NCBI GenBank assembly: GCA_950295325.1
Contig: OX485808.1
Span: 20,294,527-20,358,526 of the forward strand
DNA from: Polytrichum commune
Taxonomy: Eukaryota > Streptophyta > Polytrichopsida > Polytrichales > Polytrichaceae
Length of the DNA: 64,000 nucleotides
Direction: 5' to 3'
In this document: piece after piece, positions 25,451 through 37,308 of the stretch
Layout: every line of letters begins with the position of its first letter
How positions within the stretch are numbered: the stretch's first letter is position 1
Translations under genes and position numbers: made by a program
Notes under the pieces: model-generated
Database searches by the model: none
What the model was told of the DNA's origin: nothing
The model's input: only the letters and a program-made list of their open reading frames with translations

Positions 25451-25853
25451 GTTTAGTTGGAAGAATCTCGTCAAGTTACTACTATATACATTATTTCTTT
25501 CAATTATTTTAGTTGAATTATGTATTATCATTTGTACTTTCATATTTATTTTTATAAAACTTTTTGTTTTTCATTTTTGGAAATTTTAAGTGTTATTTCT
25601 ATAAATGTTATTAATCATCGGTATTAATTCTATAAGTGTTACTTGTTATAAGTCTATAACTATTATTTTTTTGCTACTCCCAACCTGTAACATTTATAGA
25701 GTCTTGACTGTACATCTGTGAATGCCTTACAGAAATATTATCTAAGAAAAAAATACCCAATTTTAAATCATTTGGCTTCAATCACTACATGATAATATAT
25801 ATCAACAAATGGTGTATGTCCAAAAGTGGTAATCATCCTCTTTAACGTTTAGG

Positions 25854-26445
25854 GCTAGATCATATCTTCATTCGGTTGGGCCCCGCCCCTCCCACGCCTT
25901 CTTCACTGCCCGGTCTTCCCCATGGCCCTACCCGCACTTGCGTGGGAACTCTTCCTCGCTGGGAACCAATATGACAACACCCTATCAACGTGAATATTTG
26001 TAATTTTGATCGGGTATTAGAGTTATCCATTAATTCAACCGGAGTTTTGGTAGGGATTTGGTTGTTTCGCATGCATAACTTTTCATGTTTGGTAAGTTTT
26101 GGGTGCATGCTTGGAGTCAATGTGGAGGTTTGAACGAAGGACATTCCGTATTGGTTCATTAGTTCAGTTTGGTACCCAATGAACCAATATGGAATGTCCT
26201 TCGTTCAAACCTCCACATTGACTCCAAGCATGCACCCAAAACTTACCAAACATGGAAAGTTATGCATGCGAAACAACCAAATCCCTACGAAAACTCTGGT
26301 TGAATTAATGGATAACTCTATTGTCAAATTGGTTCCCAATGAGGAAGAGTTCCCACGCATGTGCGGATAGGGAGCATGGGGAAGACCATGTAATGAAGGA
26401 GACGTGGGAGGGGCGGGGCCCGACCGAATGAAGATGTGATCTAGC
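25854..26445. mobile_element. fold-back element with arms of about 270-307 bp
   Basis: The left arm (25854-26160) and right arm (26179-26445) are reverse complements with few mismatches, around an 18-bp loop. The outer ends read GCTAGATCATATCTTCATTC and GAATGAAGATGTGATCTAGC. The left arm carries about 40 extra bases near 25965-26005. Both arms hold a short frame starting MNQYGMSFVQTSTLTPSMHP; the two frames are the same sequence in opposite orientation and are not genes. Related single-arm sequence is present at about 13400-13620. Confidence 0.85.
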
Positions 26446-27046
26446 GTGGGGCCTCTTTAAATGATCGCATATGCCTTCCCAAATGTGTTAACATGTTATT
26501 AGATCTCAATGGTGCTTATATTTTCAACACATAATCCAATATGATCTTAACACATTTCTAACAACTAGTCTCACGTACGTCCTTCAAATATAAGTGGACC
26601 TATATTAAGGAGAGTGGCCACATAACGTCCACATATCTTCACCCCTACAAGACCAAAGTGCCTCACATGCATTAATATGATCAAACCCACGATTTCATGT
26701 GATCAATTTTATTTATTATTATTTATTGTTTTTTCATTTGAGTTTCCATGTAGGTTGCTTGTCCACTAGATTCTAGATAATAGTAGGTCGCATGTGTTCT
26801 CATGTAGTTAAGCACAAGCCGCCATCCAACCACATTATGGCACGGGGGTTTGTTAGAATGTGAAGGGCTATGGACATGGGCCGCTAGACTTCCACTAAAG
26901 AATCTTTGACCTGCGAGTGCTAGTCACTAAAGGATTAAGACCGGTTGAAGACTCAAGAGAACCAATGTTGGTGTAGAACTTCATCCTTTGTAAGTAGGAG
27001 GAGGAGGAGGTTAGTAGGTGGACCCATATTTGAGAAGATGGGAGTA

Positions 27047-27523
27047 CACCCTAAACTCCGTAATATCAACCCCCATAATGTCACACACTCTCTAATATCC
27101 CGATACCCTAGGAAACGGATGTTCATAGTTCAAATCTCACTCCTTATTATCACATTTCTCTCCCTTATATCACAAGATTTGTCATTAATGCAAACCACCA
27201 AAAAAGTCAACCCATACCTCGCATTGCATCATGTGTCAACATGTGGAGTGCCACCTTCTTCTTTTTCTTCTTCATATGCCACTTGTTGAATGTTGGTGCA
27301 TGTGTCCGTCACATCGCCCGGGAAGGCCAAGTGGAGTGGACCACACTAGCATAGGTGACGGGAGAACGAATTCAAAGTGGCCTTGCATCTCTTTTGTGTT
27401 ATTCCATAATGTCACATGCTACACTAATTCTATAGTATCACGGATCCATGTTCTCACTACAAAACTCCGTAATATCACGTGCACTTTGGTTGCCACAGGT
27501 GTGATACTATGGAGTTTAGAGTG
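27047..27523 (+). mobile_element. TA-flanked MITE (family CACCCTAAACTCCGT), copy 1
   Basis: This 477-bp element has the left end CACCCTAAACTCCGTAATAT and the right end ATACTATGGAGTTTAGAGTG, which are inverted copies, with TA on both sides. The interior shares many words with 37309-37808 (opposite orientation) and 43334-43691 (same orientation). The TA target suggests a Tc1/mariner (Stowaway-like) mechanism. Inner copies of the same TAATATCAC-type word near both ends give it a double-ended look. Confidence 0.7.
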
Positions 27524-27934
27524 TAGCTAGTTGGCACATACAAACCCTACCCCACCGGATTCTGTCTACATTTGGGTGCGTTCGTCCTTAATCACACCAG
27601 AATTTGGTGGGTGAGCAACCTACATGGAAACTCACCTTTCGTGTACTTAAGTTAACTTAATGCATGGGCATTTGATCCAAAACTGGTGCAGGAATTGAGA
27701 GAAGAAAACCAAATCCTGCCACGAATCCCCATGTGGACAAAACTCCAGACAGCATGACCCACAAGCTTTAAAAAACAATTTTAAGAACCGCTTCATCAGA
27801 GATCTAATATAGTACAGAAATATTCGTTTGTTCATCATTAAGTTACAACACTGCACATCCAACCAAAGAGTAAGAAAATGCTCTTTCTGGGTGGCAAGTT
27901 AGTTATTAACCTCATGAACGAGTGTCAATTCTAA

Positions 27935-28297
27935 AGGCTGGTTCACATGGAGTCCCAAGTCCCAACATGAAGGTAAAGTCTCAATTGTTGAGCCTCGAGA
28001 AACGATTAAATACGGTTAGCTATCATTAAAGTCAGATCTTGATTATTTTATGCAAAAATATATAATGGACATGTGTCAAAAAAATTGGTCTTACTTTTTG
28101 CTCGACCCAACTCTCAACACAAGTCCCAATGCGCACTCACCTCCGAAAAGTTTGTCATGTAAACATCCATCTCATACTCATCAGGACTTAGGACTTGGGA
28201 TCTTGTGTGAAATGGTAAGTCCCAACTTCCATGTTCTCAACGGCTGAGATTGCACAGATTGATCTCAAGTTACTTGGGATCCCGTGTGAACCAACCC
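27935..28297 (+). mobile_element. Tourist-like MITE (family GGTTGGTTCACA), copy 1
   Basis: This 363-bp element starts AGGCTGGTTCACATGG and ends CCGTGTGAACCAACCC. TAA is present at both flanks (27932-27934 and 28298-28300), as in PIF/Harbinger elements. It aligns along its length with 46220-46590, for example in the shared word CTCAACGGCTGAGATTGCA. It has no coding capacity. Confidence 0.8.
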
Positions 28298-28300
28298 TAA

Positions 28301-28917
28301 GTAGCTTGATGCCACTTAACTCTTTGCTATTGCTCCACTCATACCTAGCAACACCGTACTACACCGAGATCCATGAAGCCCAACAATCATGTGTCAAAAA
28401 TAACTTAAGTGTGGATTAATTTAGCCAATACTGCAACGTCTCCGAGTTTTCATGTTTCTTTGTATGACCAATTTTGGAGTTTCGTACGTAACATTGTTAA
28501 GAGAATGTTATACTTACCCTTTTGTCGGAAGGTGGGGGCGTTGGGCTATGGTTCAACACATGACTGTGATAAATATGACATATGAGTTCTACTTTAATAT
28601 GTCTTTGAGAGAGAATCAAAGTAAATTCATAAAAGCAAGTCTGCTAGCTCCTGTGAAGGACCTTCGTGGTTGGGGCAAAAGCCGGGTTTCATTTTCGTCG
28701 AAGGTGGGAAAAGTAAAGCTTGCAAAGCACCTTACCCGCGTACCAAATTCAAACTAATCCCTCATCAATGACCTCGTATGAAGTTGGGACCTTAAACAAA
28801 GAAGAAAACTCTTGGACCTCATGCTCAATCTAAATGAGGCTCTCATATTTTCCGATGGTGTATGATCGGTTGCTAATGGTTCCCTCATCAACTAGACGAA
28901 CCAACCGGAACTGGCAA

Positions 28918-28968
<51 letters not shown>

Positions 28969-29416
28969 AAGGCATAGCACTCTTGTAACTACGCTCGTTT
29001 ATATAATTTTGTAGTCCCTCGTAAGCAAATGAGAAGAGAAGAAGAGAAAGGAGAGGTGGAGGGAAGGGGAATTAAGTTGAAATCAAAATGGGCCTCATCC
29101 ACAAGCACATTTCCCAAACCATATAGATATAGGTTTAGAATACAATAGTCGAATGACTTGAGCCTTATGGCATGCACAACATCTTCAACCGTCACTTGGA
29201 TGCCATCAGACATGGTTGTACATAACAACTGCTCTAGCCTCCAATACTAGAGACCCTCGCTAAGCTCCTCACTATGCTATCAGGGAACGTGGGGAACATA
29301 GGACGATGTGGCCACCTTAAAGGGCAACATTGCTGGATGGCACTTCAAGCCTCCTCCTCGACAATGTTATATGTAGGTTGCAGAAACTTTACATTATAGA
29401 TTCCTAACCCCCTTTT

Positions 29417-29450
<34 letters not shown>

Positions 29451-30076
29451 TCCCCCGATGCAGAGGAATTTGTTGAAACATTGAACTTTAAAAGATAGTG
29501 AAAACATGTTGATATAAGGTTGCATGGCTTTCTATGGTAGATACCAGGAGCTCATGTACTCATAAATTTAACCAAGGATGGTCGGTGGTTGAATTACATG
29601 GGAGCATTTGCCTAGTTCTTCATAGTTAAATTTTGGTATCCACTGAGCATCTTAAACCAATTGTGCCCACAACAAACATAGAATGTTTGTGGACCCACTC
29701 TACTTCAAGACAATGGTTGTGTATCAAGTATGAAGCTAAATTCATGTAAGGTAAGCGTGTCTTAAATGGTTACGTTTTCTTGTTTGCCATGATCCTCGAC
29801 TAGGATATTAGAGATTAGATTTTTCTTCGAAAGCTCAATGTGATATGATATTCCACCAACAACTTTTGTGGAATTTTGTGCTCCCAAGTTGTTGTTATGA
29901 ATTTTCAAAGTCAAAACTGCCATAGTTATATAACAATTATGTATGCAACCTCTTTCAATTATGCTAGGTATTGAGCTTAGTTTACCGTAGGTTGATAGCA
30001 TGATGTGTAGAAAATAATTCAAAACAATTAAGCATTTTTTTGAGGGGGGGGGGAGTGTTGGGCTAGATAGCCTAAA
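28301..30076. other. gene-free stretch with microsatellites
   Basis: It holds a (GAT)17 tract at 28918-28968 and an (AT)n tract at 29419-29447. The open frames (28452-28757 plus, 28989-29228 minus, 29762-30163 minus) resemble no protein I know; the last one runs into the MITE at 30085. Confidence 0.5.
28918..28968. repeat. (GAT)17 microsatellite
   Basis: Seventeen uninterrupted GAT units. It is not in a recognisable coding region. Confidence 0.95.
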
Positions 30077-30084
30077 CGAAAGAA

Positions 30085-30494
30085 CACGGGGGTGCACTTC
30101 ATTGTCAAGTTGAACACCACGTGCGATAAAACAAAATCTACTTTTTACATAAAGCATCACCAAAATGGTTCAAAAGTTTATGATTTTTTTTTTCATGAGT
30201 ACATATACATAGTATCTATTACATAGTAAAAATTGGTAACCAAATTTGATGATTTGTTTTTTTTATAAAACATACCGTTTCTAACTAGAATGACGCAACA
30301 TTGAACTAAACAAATTACTACAAAAAATGAAGATGACTAAAAATTTCAAAAAAATATACAAAAGATGTTATCAATGGTTATGTGTATGTAGAAAAAATAT
30401 CATAATTTTAAAATTTATCTATGGCATGTAATATAGGGTAGCAAACTTTTATCGCACGTGGTTATGAAATGTAAGGGGGTGTGATCCCCCCGTG
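30085..30494 (-). mobile_element. hAT-type MITE, copy 2, with perfect 8-bp target duplication
   Basis: This 410-bp element starts CACGGGGGTGCACTTCATTG and ends GGTGTGATCCCCCCGTG. CGAAAGAA lies on both sides (30077-30084 and 30495-30502), a perfect 8-bp target duplication typical of hAT transposons. Its reverse complement matches 24394-24803 throughout. It has no coding capacity. Confidence 0.88.
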
Positions 30495-32144
30495 CGAAAG
30501 AAAGAAATAATAATCATCAATTTTTTAAAAATTGAGGAAATTTGGTGTATTGGAAACCTCAATCCAAAGTTATGAATACATGAAAATTAGTTATAATACA
30601 TGGATTTGTATGTAGGATATGCTATGTGCATATATGAATAGATATACATGTACATGTTTTCCTTAACTTTAAAAAATGTTTTATAAATAAATAAATATTA
30701 TTGGTCATAATTTTTCCAACACGCTATCAGCCTACAACAGTCGAGAAATTTTGAGCATGTAATCCACTCTCTTTAAACATGTGTCTTTTTGGTGCCCCTT
30801 CCTGGATCCACACCTATCCACAAACCACTCAACATAGGTGTTTGATCAAGATAAGTAACCAAATTAGGCATGTTTATATAAAAAACATTTATTTATTAAT
30901 TGAACTTGCAAACTTCATCTCCAAAATTCTTTGAATTTGCTTGACCATGTATAAAACAAACTCAAAGTCAAGGAAAGGTAGAACATGCTAAAACCAACAT
31001 CCAAAATCTTGCACAAAAGTAGATATAAATTATGAGAATTTCCACCACCTCAACAACGAGCTCATATGTTAGTTTTGAGTTTCCTGCTAATAAAACTTTG
31101 ATCCCTTATAACTATTGCACAATGAATTCAAATACAACACACATTGGTGTATTGGAATCCATTTTCAATTGCTAGCACAACTCAATTTGAACTTCAAAAT
31201 ACAATATTGTCATCTATTCCTAGTGCTCAAAACGATGGTTTTAAGCACCATCTACCTTTAGCAATGCAAATCATTGTTGAAGGCTCTTTCAATGAAGAAC
31301 TTCAAGCATGGATGAAGAAGTGGCATGGCTACCAACATGGCAACATTTTTTGTTAGGGGAGTTCTATGGAGGTGGAGTTTCTTAGGCAACCTCAACCCTC
31401 GGACAAGAAACTTGACCTCTGGGGGACTCCAACTCCAACTCGAGGTTTCTTCTTCTTCTTCTTCTTCTTCCCATTATGTCCGCCATACCGACCATTGCCT
31501 CGAATAACCTACGTCACGGCTTGAAATTTTTGACCAACCACTGCACTTCTTCATCATAGTCTAAATTGACCGTGAGACTTGGGCTAAAGTTGCCACGATA
31601 TTATTTATCAGGGCCTTTGATGCTCAAATATAAATGTCGTTGAACCCTGAACCCACATAACAAAGTCACGAACCTCGACAATGTTTCAATGAATTATTGA
31701 ATTGAATGTAAATTGGTTGATACGTTTGAGCACATGAGAGAGTTGGGCATGTCTTGAACATATCTATGCTTATATTAAAGCTTGGTCATCTCTGAATACA
31801 TCCTCTTGTTCAGAGGCCAAACCATTCTTTCCACATATCTATGTTTCTCTCAAACCCCGGGAGGGTGGGTGGGACCATCCCTCATGGAAAAACATTTGCT
31901 ACATTACCAACAATTTTCACAACTTAGTGGACATCTCAAAGTAATAACCATAACTTTACTTATTAAACTAGCACGGTTTTGCTCTAGGTGTACTCATGTA
32001 TCATGTCATACCTTGTGTCCATCTCTTACTTAGTCAAATACAGAGATGTATGTAATAGCTACTCAAAAGAACTTCAAAGGTCTTTACTCAAATCTAAAAC
32101 CGACTTTGTATTCCAAACTTTCTTGTAGAATATCTAAGCAAAAT

Positions 32145-34707
32145 TGTAATACCCAATTTTTGATTTTTCAAGGTAATAACGATGTTTAAGTGAGAAACAG
32201 ACTATTTTTAGACTTACTAAGTGGAAGCCAGTAAGTATGAATAGGGCAATAGTCTGGTAGAGCAGAAAAGTAACCGCAAGCAGCTCCTGACCTGCTTCGA
32301 AGGGGCTTCAGAAGGATACAGAGTCTATTGTCTGGCAGAGAGAAAGGTGTTGTGGTTTTTTCTGGGATATGCAGGTTAATTTTTGGGTGAATATAGTCTT
32401 TGGCGGACCAGGGTAGAGGCTAGGCTGAGAGAGCCGAGAGGAAAAGAACTGTAGTTCTTCTTTAGAGCTTTCTGACATTACTCTCAGTAAATTATGCTTT
32501 GGTATGCTTCTGTTGAGAGCTTGATATTATCTGTAGTAACTCCAGGGGGCTTGTACTGGATTACTGGAATAGCATATTCGACTTTGCACTTGATTTTGTA
32601 TGAGTATAGTTATGCCAGGCAATATAATCAAGAAATGCGTATTTGTGTACTGGCAGTTCAGTCTTTGTGTTGTATGTCCAGTCTATTGCCTTGTGGTTGT
32701 TAGTTGTTTATCTATTATAGTTGCTCGCAGAATGGTTGTATTAAGGGAGTTATGAATAAAATGGAAATTGCAGATATTTCAAGCGATTACAGTGGTTACA
32801 TTTGCAGTCCATTGTCTTGGAATTAATAGGGCCTGAAATGAATCGTTAATGTAGCATTTGACATCAGTAATTGCCTTCTTTATGAATGAGATGAAAGTTA
32901 TGTCAGACTGATGTTTAACAATTTGGAAAGTAGGGGTGGTTTCGGATACAGAAAAATGACAAGCTTGTAGTCTTAATTGCCTAAAGAGTTGCTGAAAGGA
33001 ATATATGTGCTTTTCTGAGAGAGAGAACATGCTGCGTATTATAATTATTGACTGAACTTATTGTTGGGTCGTATGGAATCCGTACCAAACAATTGTCTGA
33101 GAATAACGAAGGTGGACTCTAATATGCCCAGATATCGGCGTTAAGTTAAGGATATAAAATTGCAAGTCATTGTCCGTGTGTCTATGGCCTGGTTATATTG
33201 AGAGCGTCTTCCTCGAATAGGTTACCTGTCTGGGAACAAAGAGAGGTCTGAAATTAATTATATTAATCGATATATTACCTTGAACTCATAGATGAAAATT
33301 AATGTTTCCCAGCAAACAGATTGGGAAATCAGAGAGTTGAACTTGTCGGTATGTCTGGGAGTGGATTGAATTCACGAAGAAGTCTATAGTCTGGATTGCA
33401 CCGTTAGGAGCGAGAGTAAATCAGAGTATTATCCATATCGAAAATACAGTGAGGAATCCTTACTGTGGAAATCTGAATTACTGGAGTGGTTCGAAAGGAT
33501 GGTGTTTTTAAATCTGGCTTATAATTTATGCAATCAAAACCTGTAAGGGGAATATATCAGATTTATTATGAGGCAATTGGCCGTGAGTCATCGAATTGCG
33601 GAGAATCAGGGTAGATACTTATAATATTGACGGATACGTACCTTAGGAGAATTAAGATGGATGAGTCTATAGACTGGAGACATGGAGTTTGATTTACCTG
33701 GATAGGTCTCCTACGTAAGATTAGAGAGGAGTCGGTAGGTAGGAGGGTTGATTCACCATAGTCATTGAAAATACATTTAATTATTAATGTCTCTCAATAT
33801 GTAATCCAGTCAATAGCCCTTGTTGTTGCACGTAATGGGTTGAGGCCATAACGAAGACAGGCTATTGTCATTGCAGTGAAAATGGAGAAACTGTCCCTAC
33901 TAATTGTTTATGAAAGATGAATCGTCAACACGCAGAGGCTATGGTCTGTGAAGGGTTGATTAGGAGAGCGAAGGAGGCCAAAGGTCACGATACCTACAAC
34001 CTTGGTAAGCTATGAGGATTAAGTGAAATCTCAATTGAATTAAGGAACCTGTGGAACATTCTCATTTCGATAATTGAATAATTTAAATTCAGTAAAAAAC
34101 AATGTAATGCATTAATGAATTGATTACTTTTACATCGGAGTGGCTTTGATCTATTGCCTTGAGGAATGTTAATAAGGTTACTTTGGCCAAGACTTGGTAA
34201 AGACTATTGCTGGACAACCTAATCTAAAGGTCACAGTTAATCAAAGAACTTCGACAATCCCGCAGGGATGACTGCACCGCCTGTTTCAAGTTCAATTAAA
34301 AGGGATTAATTAAATGCCAGTTTATGGACAATATCAGAGTGCCCTCGACTTTGATAAGCAAGACTAAAATGGGTTACTTTTGCAAATGACTATTGACAAT
34401 GGCGAGCCCTATGATTGTGCACCGCACTTGGTCCAATTAAAATGAACTCACTGCCAGACTATTGACCGGGAAATTAGTGTGAGGTGTGAGACTGTCACAT
34501 TTGCATGTACTGACATGGAGTGATTTTTAGAGTTTTTATCCCTTACCCACAAGCCAATTGTCGGTCCTAAACCAAAGTGAAGTGATATAACCTTGTGTTT
34601 TCCCTAATAACTCTTATCTAAGACACCTAGATGATATAGAAATCACCTTTTAAGTCTTCCCTGATTGTTTCCCTGGGTTTTTGTTTGTAACCAAAAAGCT
34701 AACTACA
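32145..34707. mobile_element. probable solo LTR, about 2.56 kb
   Basis: The segment begins TGTAATACCC, a common start of plant LTRs, and ends AACTACA. TGTA/TACA is therefore a 4-bp terminal inversion, and AAAAT flanks both sides (32140-32144 and 34708-34712). The composition differs from the surroundings, and no open frame longer than about 85 codons is present. A degenerate word like CTATTGTCTGG, in both orientations, recurs about 15-20 times from 32247 to 34465. The 5-bp duplication is low in complexity, so chance cannot be excluded. The strand is unknown. Confidence 0.6.
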
Positions 34708-35250
34708 AAAATACACATTATTTGCAAAAGAGGATGAGATACAAAGTTTAAGAATACCGCCAAGTTTGTGAAGGGTATGCCTCAAATGTGCCCATACCAC
34801 CAACCAAATCCACAAAGAGGGTTAGTAGCGTACACGAATAACAATAGAGCCCAATTGTTATATGTGTCACACAATCATGCATGGTATAACCATATACTTC
34901 AATTGCATAAAAGAATACACATCCCACTCATGAGAGTTCTACATTGTTCCTTAGCCATTTGAACCTTGTGCAACCAAAGCTTTGCGGTTGGTTACACACA
35001 CCACCCGCCTTCACTAGTCCGCATCACTTACATTAATCCTAAAATTTTACTTAGGGTAAGCATCTAGTTGCAGCTTAACCTTTGAAAGAAGGTTCTCATG
35101 TTTCTCTACACTTAATATAGGATTAGGTAACAATCTCGAACCATAGATGTGTAGTGTCACATACACAGTGGATATGTGTTAGGTGATTTTTACCTAACCC
35201 TAAGGTAATTTCCTTTGGGTTGATATTTTGAAACCTGGTATATTCATTAA

Positions 35251-35256
<6 letters not shown>

Positions 35257-35302
<46 letters not shown>
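35257..35302. repeat. (AG)23 microsatellite
   Basis: An uninterrupted AG dinucleotide run of 46 bases. Confidence 0.95.
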
Positions 35303-35305
<3 letters not shown>

Positions 35306-35396
35306 TTAACGTTGATTTTGAAACTTGAAGTGACAATCTTTGTGATTCACAACCATATGAGACAATTCTCTATGCAATGCCCAAAGTTGTTTGCGG

Positions 35397-35830
35397 AGTG
35401 TAGTTTACTTAATTGTGTGGAAGTGCCTATAATAAGGCCACATAAGGTTGTGGGCCTTACATGGTCATTTTTATTAATTGGACACCTATATGTGAGTGGT
35501 GTTTGGCAAGGCTTATAATCATAATGGACACCATAGAGACACATGTTACATTGATATTGGACTATGTGCTCAAAAATATAGACATTGTTCTAGATGGAAT
35601 GGTTAACTCAATTGGGAGGGCCTATGTGAGCACTCAAAGATAAAAGGGAATCTTCACTTTGACCTATGAACTTGTGTAAATCTCAACTCCAATTTTGGAA
35701 TGTTGAAACGACAATCTTCACGATCCACAATTCCTAACCCAATGAGATGATTCCCGATTCGATCCAACAGCTGAAATTGTCTATGGAGTTGCAAGTTTCC
35801 ACAATAACACCACATGCCTTACCTTATTAT
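35397..35830. repeat. dispersed repeat family A copy
   Basis: It matches the word order of 63596-63975: 'catggtcattttt', 'ggacacctatatgtgagtgg', 'ggcaaggctt', 'gggagggcctatgtgagcac', 'tttgacctatgaac', 'atctcaactcc', 'acaatcttcacgatcc' and 'ttccacaata'. Partial further copies follow at 35880-36010 and 36110-36170, so the family is locally clustered. No coding capacity was seen. Confidence 0.55.
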
Positions 35831-36404
35831 GCCTACAAACTGGAAGAATTTGGAAATCAGGATGTCAATCTGTTCACTTGAGATGCCTTTTGCAAATCTC
35901 AACTCCAATCTTGAAATGACAATCTTTGCCATCCACGATTTCTTAAACCAATGAGATAATTCCCAATTCGATTCTATAGTTGGAAATTATTGGTATATGT
36001 GGAATTGGAAGTATCCACAATAGGGCCACCTTTTTGTTATTACCTTACGATGTCTTTGAGCTTGAAGAATTTCAAGGATGTGATGACAATTTCCGTTACT
36101 TGTGATAACTATTACATATCTCAACTCCAATTATGAAACTTGAAATGACAATCTTCACAATCCACAATTCCTAAACCCCCCCCCCCAACATAGTTTTTGT
36201 CACTAGTCTTGAACGCACAAGCCATTATGGCCATGTCATAAATGGTAAAGCATATCACCTCAGGGACCACATACATGTAAATGTTCACATTTTATCGGTT
36301 ATTACACACATTCAATGTTCTAATGTTCTAGTGTTTCAATGTTTTTAAACTTGAACATAATCTCAAGGAACTTTATTGTTTTGTAATTCGGGATGCTTTC
36401 AAAA

Positions 36405-36510
36405 TAGGACGGTTTTGTGAAAATGATACTTTGATGTTATACAAATGCATGTGCAGGTGGCAAGATTTGAACCCGTGCCTTTTTTGCCCAAAAGTTTATT
36501 CCAGCGATGC
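36405..36510 (-). mobile_element. possible tRNA-derived SINE head
   Basis: On the minus strand, TAGCATCGCTGG resembles a pol III A box, and GGGTTCAAATC about 40 bases further resembles a B box. This is the layout of the tRNA-like head of plant SINEs. No poly(A) tail or target duplication was found, so the limits are approximate and the call is tentative. Confidence 0.35.
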
Positions 36511-37308
36511 TATCCACACACTCACAAGGGAGATGATGGAAGTTTCATACTTTTATATTTTAGAAGAGCAAGGTGGGAGCGGATTTTGATGTTCCCCCTG
36601 CGGAGAACATCATGGGAAACATCAGAATCCATTGCCACCTTGTTCTCTCATTATCGAGACCCTCGAGGGAACAAAATGGGAACATCGATCTTCCACGTAC
36701 ACATGTCCTGCTCATGAGCCACTTGTGCAATGTAATATCGCAACACTAAAATACCACGACCATGTAGTAACAATGGGAACTTTGGAACTTACAACAGGGC
36801 AGACACAACATAGTCCCCGTGCGCGGCTCCCGGGGTGGATACTTTTGCAAAGCCTGGCGCGGCCATAATTAGGCCGTGCATTCAAGACTAGTGACAGAAA
36901 CTATGTTAGGGTGCCTAAAACACACGAGATGGTGTCCCGATTCGATCCGACGGCCGGAGTGGTATGGGGAGTGGGAAGAATCCACGGTCGGGCCACACAC
37001 CATATGGCCTTGTGATGATGCGCCTGAGCTCAAAGAATTTGGAGCATGTGAGGACAATGTGCATCACTGCAGCAAGCACCGCACGGTAAGGCTACTAATT
37101 AAAATGGCCACACAATAAAGTATTGGGGAGACCATGCACCTTCTGCAACGATGATGGGAGCCTCCAGTGTGGAGCACGTGTGATGGGATCTTTGGTCAAA
37201 GGCCTTCCTTACCTTAGCTTACCTTGCCTTAACTTCACTTCACTTAACTGCTGCTTTGGTTTCCTAAGTTAGCACCCATCGAGAGGGTGATAAGGAAAGT
37301 GGATGTTT

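Larger units (their letters stand above)
24305..25710. mobile_element. pogo/Lemi-like Tc1-mariner element with nested MITE
   Basis: The left end CAATCAAGACTCTATAAGTG is inverted at the right end as CATTTATAGAGTCTTGACTG, and TA lies immediately outside both ends (24303-24304 and 25711-25712). Such CAGTCAAGACTCTATAA termini with a TA target resemble the plant pogo-like Lemi/Emigrant group (from memory). Copies of a TATAAGTGTTA word recur inside both flanks (24316, 24333, 24882, 25592, 25632), like transposase binding sites. The interior holds a decayed transposase C-terminus (25008-25450). A 410-bp MITE is inserted at 24394-24803. Without that insertion the element is about 1 kb, so it is an internally deleted, non-autonomous copy. 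Confidence 0.75.

Noticed and set aside
25860-26370. Two similar short frames beginning MNQYGMSFVQ as a gene pair
   Set aside because: They are the two arms of one palindrome read in opposite directions; neither resembles a known protein.
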